DNA from: a virus
Length of the DNA: 32,126 nt
IMG/VR virus record: IMGVR_UViG_3300027706_000032
Coordinates: 1-32,126 of that record
Reading direction: 5' to 3' (one strand)
Shown: piece after piece, positions 24,546 through 31,117 of the stretch
How the letters are laid out: each line of letters opens with the position of its first letter
Numbering within the stretch: position 1 is the stretch's first letter
Position numbers and translations under genes: made by a program
Notes under the pieces: model-generated
Told to the model about the DNA's origin: nothing
What the model saw: the letters and a program-made list of their open reading frames with translations, nothing else
Databases searched by the model: none

Positions 24546-25038
24546 CGGAGTACTCTGTCACCTTCTGCGTGCCCAGGGTCTCGGCCATTTTCTCGAACCG
24601 CTCGTAGGTCTTCTGAAGCTCCTGCGCGGCCGGGCGCACAATCTTGTCGTAGTACCGCAGCCCTATCGCGCGCAGCTTCGGGTCCTCGCTGTTCAGGAAC
24701 TCCAAGCACACCTGCGCCGCGCGGTCCTGGATCTGCGTGAACATCATGAAGTTCCGGCCCAGGAGGCGCGCGAGGAGCATCTGGACGCCCCGGTTCTTCA
24801 TGAGGTCGTCCGTGTTCTTGCCCACCTGCGCGGGCGAGTACTCGGCCGCGAGGTACGCGCGGCCGATGCTCCCGCGCCGGATCTCTCCCTTGCCCGCCTG
24901 GATCTCGCGCACGAGGTGGGCGGCAAAGCAGATGCGCTGGTCCGTCACCCCGAGGAGCCGCAAGGTCGCGAGCTCTCCAGGGAACAGCTGGCTCTTAATT
25001 TCTTCGACGAGGGCGAGGTTCTCGGGCTTTGTGAGCAT
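24445..25038 (-). CDS. Terminase small subunit-like protein
   Basis: 197 residues. The N-terminal half has a helix-turn-helix-like stretch (RICFAAHLVREIQAG, then YLAAEYSPAQVGKNTDDLM), similar to the AxLAAGYS...A...LL arrangement of small terminases, which bind the packaging site and stimulate TerL. The C-terminal part is helical and coiled (LQKTYERFEKMAETL), suited to oligomerisation. It lies directly before terL, the normal order. The ATG at 25038 lacks a strong ribosome site and overlaps the previous gene by 44 nt. The call rests on context and a loose motif. Confidence 0.65.
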   Translation of the reverse strand: MLTKPENLALVEEIKSQLFPGELATLRLLGVTDQRICFAAHLVREIQAGKGEIRRGSIGRAYLAAEYSPAQVGKNTDDLMKNRGVQMLLARLLGRNFMMFTQIQDRAAQVCLEFLNSEDPKLRAIGLRYYDKIVRPAAQELQKTYERFEKMAETLGTQKVTEYSDEQIAAAIRELLQIARSRGIDPRQYEPSSEAAH

Positions 25039-25405
25039 GGAGCTGCGGACCCGGGCCTGTTGCCGAGAGGAATTCCTCGGTCAGAGCCTTGTGCAGCCAC
25101 AGGAGGACATGCAGCCACCACTCAGGGCGACTCACGAGGTCGTCGGCAAGCGCGTTGATCGCTTTCTCCTGCTCCGAGTTTTCCGGCTCCTCCTTCGTCT
25201 CCAGCCTGTGGACCTGGTGGATCAGCTCGTGCGTTACGCTGTGGATCTGCTCGTCCACCGAGCGATTGCGCTCGGCGTCGATGTACACCTGGATCGTGCG
25301 CGGGTCGATCATCGTCGCGGCGAGCGTGTCCGGCCCCACGATGTGGGGCACGGCCCTCTCCAGGGCCGCGAGGTACACGGAGAGGCGCTTCCGCTTCAGG
25401 GTCAC
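24995..25405 (-). CDS. Small HExxH metallopeptidase-like protein
   Basis: 136 residues. HSVTHELIHQVH (about 55-66) is a zincin HExxH motif (H59, E60, H63), and E80 in EQEKAINALADDL could be the third ligand, as in gluzincin-type minimal metallopeptidases (ImmA/IrrE and SprT-like groups). The preceding strand TIQVYIDAERN and following helix fit that fold. The last 20 residues are basic (AREPRPRRRN). It may cleave a virion or host protein; no substrate is known. GTG start with a GTGA overlap with the upstream zinc-ribbon gene. Located next to packaging genes, so head maturation is one possibility. Confidence 0.6.
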   Translation of the reverse strand: MTLKRKRLSVYLAALERAVPHIVGPDTLAATMIDPRTIQVYIDAERNRSVDEQIHSVTHELIHQVHRLETKEEPENSEQEKAINALADDLVSRPEWWLHVLLWLHKALTEEFLSATGPGPQLHAHKAREPRPRRRN

Positions 25406-25653
25406 GACTGCACGACCCCCGTCATGATCGGGCTCGGCCTGTCGAGCTGGCTGAGCCCGCACACGGGGCAGACGAGCGGGTGAACGACGACCGTCTCCGT
25501 CAGGACCGCCAGCTGCCCTCCTCGGGTCGATCCCGTCGGGATCTGGACCTGGAAGAACTGGGAGGCGGCGGAGATGTCCTCCTGGCAGCGCGTACAGAAT
25601 ATGCGGAGCTGCTTCTCCTCGATCTTCCTGCGCTCGTCCTCGCTGAGCGTCAC
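25402..25653 (-). CDS. Zinc-ribbon protein, unknown
   Basis: 83 residues with two Cys pairs, CTRC (20-23) and CPVC (62-65), about 40 residues apart: a four-cysteine zinc ribbon. Between them is a strand-rich segment (QFFQVQIPTGST, LAVLTETVVVHPL). GTG start with GGAGG about 9 nt upstream. It may be a small DNA-, RNA- or protein-binding factor. The following gene start overlaps its stop. No family recognised. Confidence 0.55.
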   Translation of the reverse strand: MTLSEDERRKIEEKQLRIFCTRCQEDISAASQFFQVQIPTGSTRGGQLAVLTETVVVHPLVCPVCGLSQLDRPSPIMTGVVQS

Positions 25654-25678
25654 AGCCCGCCGCCTCCCCTGAGAAGAA

Positions 25679-25882
25679 TTAGAGCTTGATCGGAACCTTC
25701 GTCACGTACCGGAGCACGAGGTTCCCCAGGACCGTGATCAGGACCTGCGTCTGCGGATCGATATTGCCCGGCTTATAGCCGAAGAACGTGCTCGCCACGT
25801 AGGTCGCGAGGTTCAGCACGTTCCACCACACGGTCTTGGACGCATACCACGGCTTGGCCTCTGTCGTCGGGGTCGTCGCCAT
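25679..25882 (-). CDS. Holin-like membrane protein
   Basis: 67 residues with the pattern PWYASKTVWWNVLNLATYV at the N-terminus, a short polar loop (GYKPGNIDPQTQ), then VLITVLGNLVLRYVTKVPI. Two hydrophobic helices and the KPWYxSKTVW start with an LRxxTKxPI ending are typical of a small phage holin-like family. Holins open the inner membrane at lysis. It has an excellent AAGGAGGTGACAT ribosome site. No endolysin adjoins it here, so the lysis role is inferred from sequence pattern. Confidence 0.6.
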   Translation of the reverse strand: MATTPTTEAKPWYASKTVWWNVLNLATYVASTFFGYKPGNIDPQTQVLITVLGNLVLRYVTKVPIKL

Positions 25883-25885
25883 ATG

Positions 25886-26527
25886 TCACCTCCTTTCCTT
25901 CCGAGTATACCGCTGCGGGGCCGGAGCGCGCAAGTACTGGTCCCCCACGATGTTGATCACGCGCACAAGCGCCTGCGAAGCCAGGTCGATGTCCTCTATG
26001 TCCACCTCGCACACCGAGTGATGCGTGCGGTTCTCCTCAACAGGGAAGACAGGGACGATGAACGAGAGAACAGGCACCTTCTCGTCCCGCCAGAGCCACG
26101 CCTCGTCCTCTTCCTCGGGGCGTCCCGAGAACAGGCGCACAGGAACTCGCCACCCCTCGGACGCGAGGGTCTCGCGCAGGTCGGATACGACATCGGCAGG
26201 AACGTTCGCGACGTTCTCAATGACAGCGGTCTCCTCGTAATAGCGAGGACCAGCCGCCACGTCGACGACGATGACAAGAGACGGGCATGATCGCACAGCG
26301 TCCACAAGCGACGGCGGGAGGGGCCTCATCCACTCCTCTCCGCGGTGATGGAAGACCTGCACCGCCTCTTTCTCCACGAGCTCCCGCAGAACCTGGGACC
26401 TGTAGACTGCAAGATATGTGACGAGAATCCCGACCCAATTGTCCAGAAGACCAGCGTGCCTCCCCCCGAGAAACGCGGGCACGCCAGCCTCCCGCACGGT
26501 GTCCTGGTGAGCCGAGAGAAGGATCAT
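25886..26527 (-). CDS. M28/M42-like zinc peptidase or deacylase
   Basis: 213 residues with a full set of candidate ligands of the zinc peptidase family (M20/M28/M42 clan): H7 and D9 in LLSAHQDTV, the bridging D29 in GGRHAGLLDNWVGI, E64/E65 in HHRGEEW (general base and ligand), D89 in VIVVDVAAG, and H169/H170 in THHSVCEVD. SGRPEEEDEAW and HSxxExVDxxDLxxA at the C-terminus follow the same clan. It is short, with no dimerisation domain visible. Substrate is unknown: peptide, amide or deacylation. Start is ATG in an ATGA overlap with the previous gene. Neighbours are holin-like and membrane genes, so a lysis-linked role is possible but unproven. Confidence 0.65.
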   Translation of the reverse strand: MILLSAHQDTVREAGVPAFLGGRHAGLLDNWVGILVTYLAVYRSQVLRELVEKEAVQVFHHRGEEWMRPLPPSLVDAVRSCPSLVIVVDVAAGPRYYEETAVIENVANVPADVVSDLRETLASEGWRVPVRLFSGRPEEEDEAWLWRDEKVPVLSFIVPVFPVEENRTHHSVCEVDIEDIDLASQALVRVINIVGDQYLRAPAPQRYTRKERR

Positions 26528-26781
26528 TTATTGTCTGGAGCCCCCCTCGGCTCAGCGATCATGCGGCCCGGAACGCAGATCTCCGGCCCCCGCGGCGCGC
26601 AGGGGCGAGAGGCCGCCTCGACGACGAGCGCGGCGATCACGAGGTGCCGCGGCCACGACCCGTGCGCGCCCCAGGCCGTCACGGACCAGTTCGTGCTGAA
26701 GCCTGCGCCCGGGAGAACGCTCGGAGGGCGCAGGAGAAAGAGCGACGCAAGAATCGCCACGAGCTGAATCAAGCCTCCCAT
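26524..26781 (-). CDS. Small membrane protein, unknown
   Basis: 85 residues (82 if the TTG at 26772 is used). Hydrophobic segment LIQLVAILASLFLL near the N-terminus, a second moderately hydrophobic stretch HLVIAALVVEAA, then a Cys/Pro/Gly-rich C-terminus. A longer in-frame reading upstream is antisense to nothing but lies inside the DUF4406 gene and is rejected. The ATG at 26781 has GGAGGG immediately before it, too close; the TTG at 26772 has better spacing and a TTGA junction with the upstream stop. It is next to the peptidase and holin-like genes, possibly a lysis accessory. Confidence 0.45.
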   Translation of the reverse strand: MGGLIQLVAILASLFLLRPPSVLPGAGFSTNWSVTAWGAHGSWPRHLVIAALVVEAASRPCAPRGPEICVPGRMIAEPRGAPDNK

Positions 26782-27521
26782 CCCTCCAGAATTGAGATCG
26801 TCTTCGCGTAGCCAGCGATATCGACAAGCGTGTCCCGCGTCACGCGGTGGTGCAGCCTCGACAGCTTCAGCAGGATCATGAACACGGCCACCTCTTCGGG
26901 CGAGAACTCCCTCCCCGAGTACGCGCTCCACAGCTTCGCCGTGTGCTCGAAGTTCTCGCGCGGGTGGCCGTACGAATCCCGCCTGGCCGTCGAGACGACT
27001 CGGTCGGCCTCGCGGCAGATCCCCTCCTGCGCGGCGGCGACCGTTGTCGGAGGAGAGGTCGTGATGAACGGCGTGATCTGCTCGGGCGGAGGCGGCGGAA
27101 TCACGGCCCTTGCATCGTAGTCGTACACCGGAATCCCGAGCGCGTGCGCGATGGCGATCTCCAGCTGCGCGCCCCGCGAGGCGCCCCACCCGGGAAGCGC
27201 GAACACGGTATCGGCCTCAAGGAGCATCGTGATGTCTTCGCGCATGTACTTCTCGCGCGGCAGGTCCGTCCGGCCCCCAAAGTTCCGCGCGGGGTTGAGC
27301 ACGCGGTAGCCGAGCGACCGGAGGTTTTCCTCCGCCTCGTGGAACGCGGGGAAGTTCCAGTCCGGGTACCCGCTCATCGGCCCCGAGATGTACGCGACCT
27401 TCTTGCTCGTCTCCTCTCTGCGGCGATCCGGCGCCCCTTCCTCCTCAAACTGCGATCCCCGAAGGGGGGCCCATGGACCCTCAGTCTTTTGAGTGTCTGC
27501 CTTCTCTTTGTGGCGAACCAT
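26769..27521 (-). CDS. DUF4406-DUF6378-type fusion protein
   Basis: 250 residues. After ~40 basic, unordered residues, the N-terminal domain (about 41-137) reads VAYISGPMSGYPDWNFPAF, YRVLNPARNFGG, YMREDITMLLEADTVFALPG and WGASRGAQLEIAIAHALG, the nucleoside deoxyribosyltransferase-like DUF4406 pattern. After a Pro/Thr linker, the C-terminal domain (about 165-250) has DSYGHPRENFEHTAKLW, VFMILLKLSRL and LVDIAGYAKTISIL, the DUF6378 pattern. Both occur in phages near nucleotide metabolism, separately or fused; a nucleotide-salvage or hydrolysis role is likely but not shown. ATG at 27521 with GGAGGAGG 8 nt upstream. Confidence 0.7.
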   Translation of the reverse strand: MVRHKEKADTQKTEGPWAPLRGSQFEEEGAPDRRREETSKKVAYISGPMSGYPDWNFPAFHEAEENLRSLGYRVLNPARNFGGRTDLPREKYMREDITMLLEADTVFALPGWGASRGAQLEIAIAHALGIPVYDYDARAVIPPPPPEQITPFITTSPPTTVAAAQEGICREADRVVSTARRDSYGHPRENFEHTAKLWSAYSGREFSPEEVAVFMILLKLSRLHHRVTRDTLVDIAGYAKTISILEGWEA

Positions 27522-27611
27522 CTCCCCAGCCTCCTCCGCCGTCTCGATCTCCTGCCCCGCCCCGGCCTCGGCCGGAGCGCGTCGGCGAGCGTGCGCCCGA
27601 CGTTCCGGATC

Positions 27612-27908
27612 TCAATCGCGATCTCCGGCTTCTCCGGCTCCGGTGACGACGGCGACGAGGTCCTTCTCTGAGACGACCGTGTAGCGCTCTCCTGCGACCT
27701 CGAACTCCGGCCCCGCGTAGATCTCATAGATCACGTAGTCTCCGATCCCCACACTGTCCACGTCGGGCGATGTCGCGACGACCCATCCCTGCAGGCACGG
27801 CCAGTCCTCAGACGGCAGGAGGATCCCTGTCCTCCGCCGCATGGGGCGGCGGTCCTGCCGAATCAGCACGCGGTCCCGGATCGGCTGGACCTGCTCTTCG
27901 AACTCCAC
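27612..27908 (-). CDS. GroES-like co-chaperonin (Cpn10)
   Basis: 98 residues, the usual Cpn10 length. VQPIRDRVLIRQD (7-19) is the conserved N-terminal strand, RRTGILLP (25-32) the mobile loop with an ILL tripeptide in place of the GroEL-binding IVL, and VGIGDYVIYEIYAG (53-66) plus YTVVSEKDLVAVV the C-terminal signature. No GroEL gene is seen, so it would pair with the host chaperonin, as T4 gp31 does for capsid folding. The start used is GTG at 27908; an upstream TTG at 27965 would extend it through another gene. Overlaps the 62-residue gene by 101 nt. Confidence 0.8.
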   Translation of the reverse strand: MEFEEQVQPIRDRVLIRQDRRPMRRRTGILLPSEDWPCLQGWVVATSPDVDSVGIGDYVIYEIYAGPEFEVAGERYTVVSEKDLVAVVTGAGEAGDRD

Positions 27909-27996
27909 GCAGGTCGTCCAGGATCCGCCTAATCTCCCGGACCTCTCCAAGAAGCTCGGCGACAATGCGTCCCACCTCCGGATCGCGGACGAGCAT
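27808..27996 (-). CDS. Small helical protein overlapping the Cpn10 gene
   Basis: 62 residues. Residues 1-35 (MLVRDPEVGRIVAELLGEVR, then EIRRILDDLRGV) look like a true coiled-coil peptide; from about 36 on the peptide is Pro/Ala/Arg-rich and lies antiphase to the Cpn10 coding region. The ATG at 27996 forms TGATG with the upstream gene, with GAGGA 11 nt before it. The long overlap (101 nt) may mean it ends within the Cpn10 gene simply because no stop occurs earlier. Confidence 0.45.
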   Translation of the reverse strand: MLVRDPEVGRIVAELLGEVREIRRILDDLRGVRRAGPADPGPRADSAGPPPHAAEDRDPPAV

Positions 27997-28262
27997 CAGT
28001 AGATCACGTCCTCGGGCTCGTACGGGAGCTCGCCCGACCTCAGCTTCTCGTCGAACAGGTCGCGCTCCGGGCTGTGCTGGTTCCCGAGCGCCGACTGGCT
28101 CTTTCCGGCCCCGCCCTCGCCCACGATCCGCACGATGGGCGGCGTGTACCGCCGCGCCATCGCGCGCCCGCACGTCTCGCACCGGGGCGGCGCATGGTCG
28201 ACCGGAGCCGCGATCTCGACGGCGATCCGGCAGTCTCGGCACTGGTAGACGTAGAGTGGCAT
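27996..28262 (-). CDS. FmdB-type zinc-ribbon protein
   Basis: 88 residues. MPLYVYQCRDC starts the FmdB/CxxC_CxxC_SSSS pattern, with cysteines at 8, 11, 28 and 31 and the RRYTPPIVRIVG segment after the second pair. The C-terminal 40 residues are acidic and unmatched (NQHSPERDLFDEKLRSGELP). Family members are thought to be small regulators or metal-binding factors. ATG at 28262, chosen because the longer in-frame N-terminus is arginine-rich out-of-frame noise. Stop overlaps the next start. Confidence 0.7.
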   Translation of the reverse strand: MPLYVYQCRDCRIAVEIAAPVDHAPPRCETCGRAMARRYTPPIVRIVGEGGAGKSQSALGNQHSPERDLFDEKLRSGELPYEPEDVIY

Positions 28263-28294
28263 GGCGCTCCCTCGGCACCGTCCCCGGCGCCGTG

Positions 28295-28537
28295 CTAGGT
28301 CTCGATCCTCACCCAGGCGTGGACGTCGTAGTACTCGTCTCCGCTCTGTGTGAAGAACCGCCGCGGCGTCCTCTGCGAGACCGCCTCGACGAGCGTCGGC
28401 GACGCCGCGAAGAACGACGTCACACCCTCCGCCACGACCGTCCCCTCCTTCGCGACGACGAACCGGCGTGCATCGTCCATGAAGACCTCGTACACGTCCG
28501 AGACGTTCTCGGCCTCGCGGGCGGGCACGACGAACAT
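28295..28537 (-). CDS. Small protein, unknown
   Basis: 80 residues: MFVVPAREAENVSDVYEVF, FVVAKEGTVVAEGVTSFFAA, then EYYDVHAWVRIET. Mixed alpha/beta, acidic, no motif. Start uncertain: the ATG at 28537 has only a weak ribosome site, and an in-frame upstream region is arginine-rich. It lies in the early operon between the AbrB-like and zinc-ribbon genes. Confidence 0.5.
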   Translation of the reverse strand: MFVVPAREAENVSDVYEVFMDDARRFVVAKEGTVVAEGVTSFFAASPTLVEAVSQRTPRRFFTQSGDEYYDVHAWVRIET

Positions 28538-28577
28538 GCCGCCCGAGCACAGGGCGCGGCTCCCGCGCCTTGCGCGG

Positions 28578-28820
28578 CTACCACGCGATCCTCTGCGACG
28601 GGTCGACGACATCGAGAATGTCCTCCTCCTTCGGCTCCGGAGCGGAAGGTCCATCGATGGTCGCCTCCGCCCTCCGCAGGATCAGCGTCTTCCCGGGGCC
28701 GCGCTCGATCACGATGTCGGTCCCCGGCTCGACGCCGATCTCCGCGAGGAGCGGGAGCGGCACGACCACGAGCCCGCGCTTTCCCACGCGGCGCCGTCCG
28801 CCCTTGTAGACTCTCGACAC
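28578..28820 (-). CDS. AbrB/SpoVT-like DNA-binding protein
   Basis: 80 residues. KRGLVVVPLPLLAEIGVEPGTDIVI (split as KRGLVVVPLPLLAEIG and VEPGTDIVI) with following LILRR is the AbrB swapped-hairpin DNA-binding pattern: VxKRGxVVIPxxLxxxLGIxPGD. The N-terminus is basic (KGGRRRVGKRG), and the acidic C-terminal tail (APEPKEEDILDVVD) may form contacts. These proteins act as dimers or tetramers on DNA, usually as transition-state regulators or antitoxins. First gene of the minus operon, beside the divergent control region, so autoregulation is the natural idea. GTG at 28820 with GAGGAGGGA upstream; a 146-residue in-frame version would read through the repeat/promoter DNA and is rejected. Confidence 0.7.
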   Translation of the reverse strand: MSRVYKGGRRRVGKRGLVVVPLPLLAEIGVEPGTDIVIERGPGKTLILRRAEATIDGPSAPEPKEEDILDVVDPSQRIAW

Positions 28821-28859
28821 GAGACATCCCTCCTCTCGCACTGACTTCGCCGTCCAGCC

Positions 28860-28887
28860 TTGACCGCCCGGTGTCGGCGGGTATATC
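28860..28887 (+). promoter_or_regulatory. Candidate promoter for the helicase gene
   Basis: TTGACC (28860-28865), 16-bp spacer, TATATC (28882-28887). The spacer contains the operator-like CCGGTGTCGG at 28868-28877, so a bound protein would block RNA polymerase. It reads toward the plus-strand gene, leaving about 140 nt of leader. Confidence 0.5.
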
Positions 28888-28963
28888 GTGGGGGTCGGCG
28901 GAACCTCACGCGCACCCGAGGCTCCGGCACCGGAGACCCCGACACCGGAGGATCCGACACCGG
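28868..28963. repeat. Operator-like repeats, CCGAYACCGG, in the divergent control region
   Basis: Copies at 28924-28933 (CCGGCACCGG), 28939-28948 and 28954-28963 (both CCGACACCGG) stand exactly 15 bp apart in one orientation. An inverted exact copy lies at 28868-28877. A weak fourth begins near 28909. They occupy the region just downstream of the minus-strand -10 and inside the plus-strand promoter spacer, typical of an operator or iteron set shared by divergent genes. Confidence 0.7.
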
Positions 28964-28971
28964 GCGACTCC

Positions 28972-29000
28972 ACAGTACACCCCCTGCTCCGGGGTGTCAA
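28972..29000 (-). promoter_or_regulatory. Candidate promoter for the minus-strand operon
   Basis: On the minus strand, a perfect TTGACA (29000-28995), a 17-bp spacer, and TACTGT (28977-28972), which keeps the key T-A-----T positions of the -10. Transcription would start near 28965, running into the repeated operator sites, so repression by a protein bound there is likely. It is the only good sigma70-like match found in this gap on that strand. Confidence 0.6.
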
Positions 29001-29029
29001 GAGAGAGCGCCCCCACAAGGAGGCATGAC

Positions 29030-31117
29030 ATGGCTCGCATCCGAGACATCTCGTCCCACCGGTTCCTCGACGCGGCGCTCTCCTACGCCGAGCTCGGCTG
29101 GTCCGTTCTCCCGCTCGCTCCCCGCAGCAAGGCCCCCGACGGCGAGCTCGCCCCGCACGGCGTCCACGACGCCTCGCGCGATCCCGCCGTCATCCGCCGC
29201 TGGTGGGAGCGCCGCCCCGACGCGAACGTCGGGATCGCCTGCGGGCGCCCGAGCGGCGTCGTGGCGCTCGACGTCGATCCGCGGCACGGCGGCGACGCCA
29301 GCCTCGCGCGCCTCCTCGGCGAGCGCGGCCCGCTCCCCCCGACCCCGATCTCGCAGACGGGCGGAGGCGGAGCGCACATCGTCTTCCGGTACGCGCCCGA
29401 GCTCTCCTCGGCCAGGCTCGTGCGCGCGGGCTACCCCGGCCTCGACCTCAAGGCGGACGGAGGCTACATCGCCGCTCCGCCGTCCGTCCACCCGGAGGGC
29501 GGCGAGTACGCCTGGGAGGACGGCCTCTCCCCGTGGGACGTGGGCTCGGCCGACCCTCCCGCGTGGCTGCGCGACCTCCTCACCGAGACCCGGCACGCCG
29601 TCCCGAGAGGCGGCGGATCGTGCCTGTCTGATGAGATCGTCCAGGCGATCGCCTCGATCCTCCGGCCCGCGTGGACTCCCGACGGCGGGGTCCGGCACCG
29701 CCTGGCGCTCGGGATCTCCGGCATGATGGTCCGGGCCCACCTCCCGCTCGACGACGCGCGCCGCGTGCTCGATGCCATCGTGGGAGACTCCGGCGACGAC
29801 GAGGGCGACGACCGCCGCCGGGCGCTGTGGGACACGCAGCAGGCGTTCGTGTCCGGCCGCGAGGTGGCGGGCGCGACGCTCCTTGAGCCGATCCTCGGGC
29901 AGGACGCCGTCGCGCGCCTCCGCGACCTCCTGGGGACGGCGCGGCGGACTCTCGGGACGCGGCCCGTCATGCAGAATCTCGGAGGCCTGGAGCGCGAGGA
30001 GATCCGCTGGCTCTGGCACCCGTACATCCCGCTCGGCAAGCTCACGCTTCTCGATGGCGATCCCGGCCAGGGCAAGACGTGGGTGGCGCTCGCCATCGCG
30101 GCGCTCGTGACGCGCGGAGGCCGGACGGAGCTGCTCCGCTCCCGGCGGCCGTCCGAGATCGCTCGGACGTCCGAGATCGCTCAGACGTCCGAGATCGCCG
30201 CCGCGGCGCCAGCCGTGGCCGCCTCCGGCGTCATGGCCGCCTCCGGCGTCATGGCCGCCTCCGGCGTCATGGCTGGCTTCCTCGCCGAGCCGGGGAGCGT
30301 CCTGTACCTCTCGGGGGACGACGGCGTCCGCGACACGCTCGTGCCCCGCCTCCAGGACCTCGGGGCCGACCTCTCGCGCGTGACCGTGCTCCTGGGGAAG
30401 GGCGAGCTGGGGAGCGACGGGGTCCGGCCCGTGACGCTCGCCGACCTCGCCGTCCTGGAGGAGGCGCTTCGGAGCCTTCCGGACGCCCGCCTCCTCGTGC
30501 TCGACCCCATCACGCAGTACCTGGGGCGGAAGGTCGACATGTTCCGGGGCAACGAGACGCGGCCGGTCCTGGAAGGTCTCGCGAGGCTGGCCGACGCGCA
30601 CCGCGTGGCCGTGCTCATCGTCCGCCACCTCACGAAGACGCAGCGGGACCGCGCGATCTACCGCGGCCAGGGCAGCATCGACATCACGGGGATCGCGCGC
30701 TCGGCGCTCCTCGTCGGCCCGGCCTCGGCGTCCGACCCGTGCGCGAAGGCCATCGTCCACATCAAGAGCAACCTCGCCCCGACCGGTCCCGCGAGGGGGT
30801 TCCGGCTCGACCCTCCGGGTCCGAGCGGGCCGGGCGGATTCTCATGGACGGGGGTCGCGGACGGCGTCACCGCGTCCTCCATGCTCAGGCCCGATGCCAT
30901 CGAGGACCCCGAAGACGTGAAGGCGTCCCTTGACGATGCGCGGGCGTTCCTCCTCGAAACCCTTGGCGGAAAGGCCGTGCCTGCCGAGGATGTCCTCAAG
31001 CAGGCGAAGGCAGTCGGGATTTCCAGAGCGACCCTCTTCCGCGCGAAAAAGCAGCTCAATGTCCGATCCCTCCGAAAAGGAGAAAAATGGCTGTGGAACT
31101 TGCCACAAATGACATGA
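29030..31117 (+). CDS. Primase-polymerase / RepA-type helicase fusion
   Basis: 695 residues. N-terminal bifunctional primase-polymerase domain (about 12-180): GWSVLPLAPRSKAP, VVALDVDPRHGG with D81/D83, GGGGAHIVFR with H116, and GLDLKADGGYIAAPPS. A middle segment (about 200-300) is helical. The RecA-like helicase domain (about 325-580) has Walker A GDPGQGKTW (343-351), Walker B RLLVLDPITQYLG (487-499) and VLIVRHLTK. The C-terminus (about 625-690) looks like a winged helix (LKQAKAVGISRATLFRAKK). It would prime and unwind DNA at the origin. ATG with AAGGAGG 7 nt upstream; the long reading upstream of it is non-coding. A 36-residue insert of repeats follows Walker A. Confidence 0.85.
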   Translation: MARIRDISSHRFLDAALSYAELGWSVLPLAPRSKAPDGELAPHGVHDASRDPAVIRRWWERRPDANVGIACGRPSGVVALDVDPRHGGDASLARLLGERGPLPPTPISQTGGGGAHIVFRYAPELSSARLVRAGYPGLDLKADGGYIAAPPSVHPEGGEYAWEDGLSPWDVGSADPPAWLRDLLTETRHAVPRGGGSCLSDEIVQAIASILRPAWTPDGGVRHRLALGISGMMVRAHLPLDDARRVLDAIVGDSGDDEGDDRRRALWDTQQAFVSGREVAGATLLEPILGQDAVARLRDLLGTARRTLGTRPVMQNLGGLEREEIRWLWHPYIPLGKLTLLDGDPGQGKTWVALAIAALVTRGGRTELLRSRRPSEIARTSEIAQTSEIAAAAPAVAASGVMAASGVMAASGVMAGFLAEPGSVLYLSGDDGVRDTLVPRLQDLGADLSRVTVLLGKGELGSDGVRPVTLADLAVLEEALRSLPDARLLVLDPITQYLGRKVDMFRGNETRPVLEGLARLADAHRVAVLIVRHLTKTQRDRAIYRGQGSIDITGIARSALLVGPASASDPCAKAIVHIKSNLAPTGPARGFRLDPPGPSGPGGFSWTGVADGVTASSMLRPDAIEDPEDVKASLDDARAFLLETLGGKAVPAEDVLKQAKAVGISRATLFRAKKQLNVRSLRKGEKWLWNLPQMT
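30151..30271 (+). repeat. Two in-frame 18-bp tandem repeats inside the helicase gene
   Basis: GTCCGAGATCGCTCGGAC-type units start at 30151, 30169 and 30187 (encoding SEIA-rich hexapeptides). A different 18-bp unit at 30218, 30236 and 30254 encodes AASGVM three times. They form a flexible insert between Walker A and Walker B and keep the frame. Confidence 0.9.

Noticed and set aside
19625-24740. Plus-strand open frames of 764 and 548 codons
   Set aside because: Antisense to portal and terminase genes, whose motifs are clear on the minus strand.
28821-29018. Longer version of the AbrB-like protein
   Set aside because: The added codons cover promoter and operator repeats and read as low-complexity Gly/Val/Ser; the GTG at 28820 has a strong ribosome site.
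27770-29029. N-terminal extension of the helicase open frame
   Set aside because: Lies across minus-strand genes and the divergent control region; the ATG at 29030 has a strong ribosome site and starts the Prim-Pol domain.
28997-30760. 587-codon minus-strand open frame
   Set aside because: Antisense to the primase-helicase; no domain.
29030-31117. Prophage integration or plasmid-partition genes near the helicase
   Set aside because: No integrase, ParA/ParB or attachment site visible in the window.
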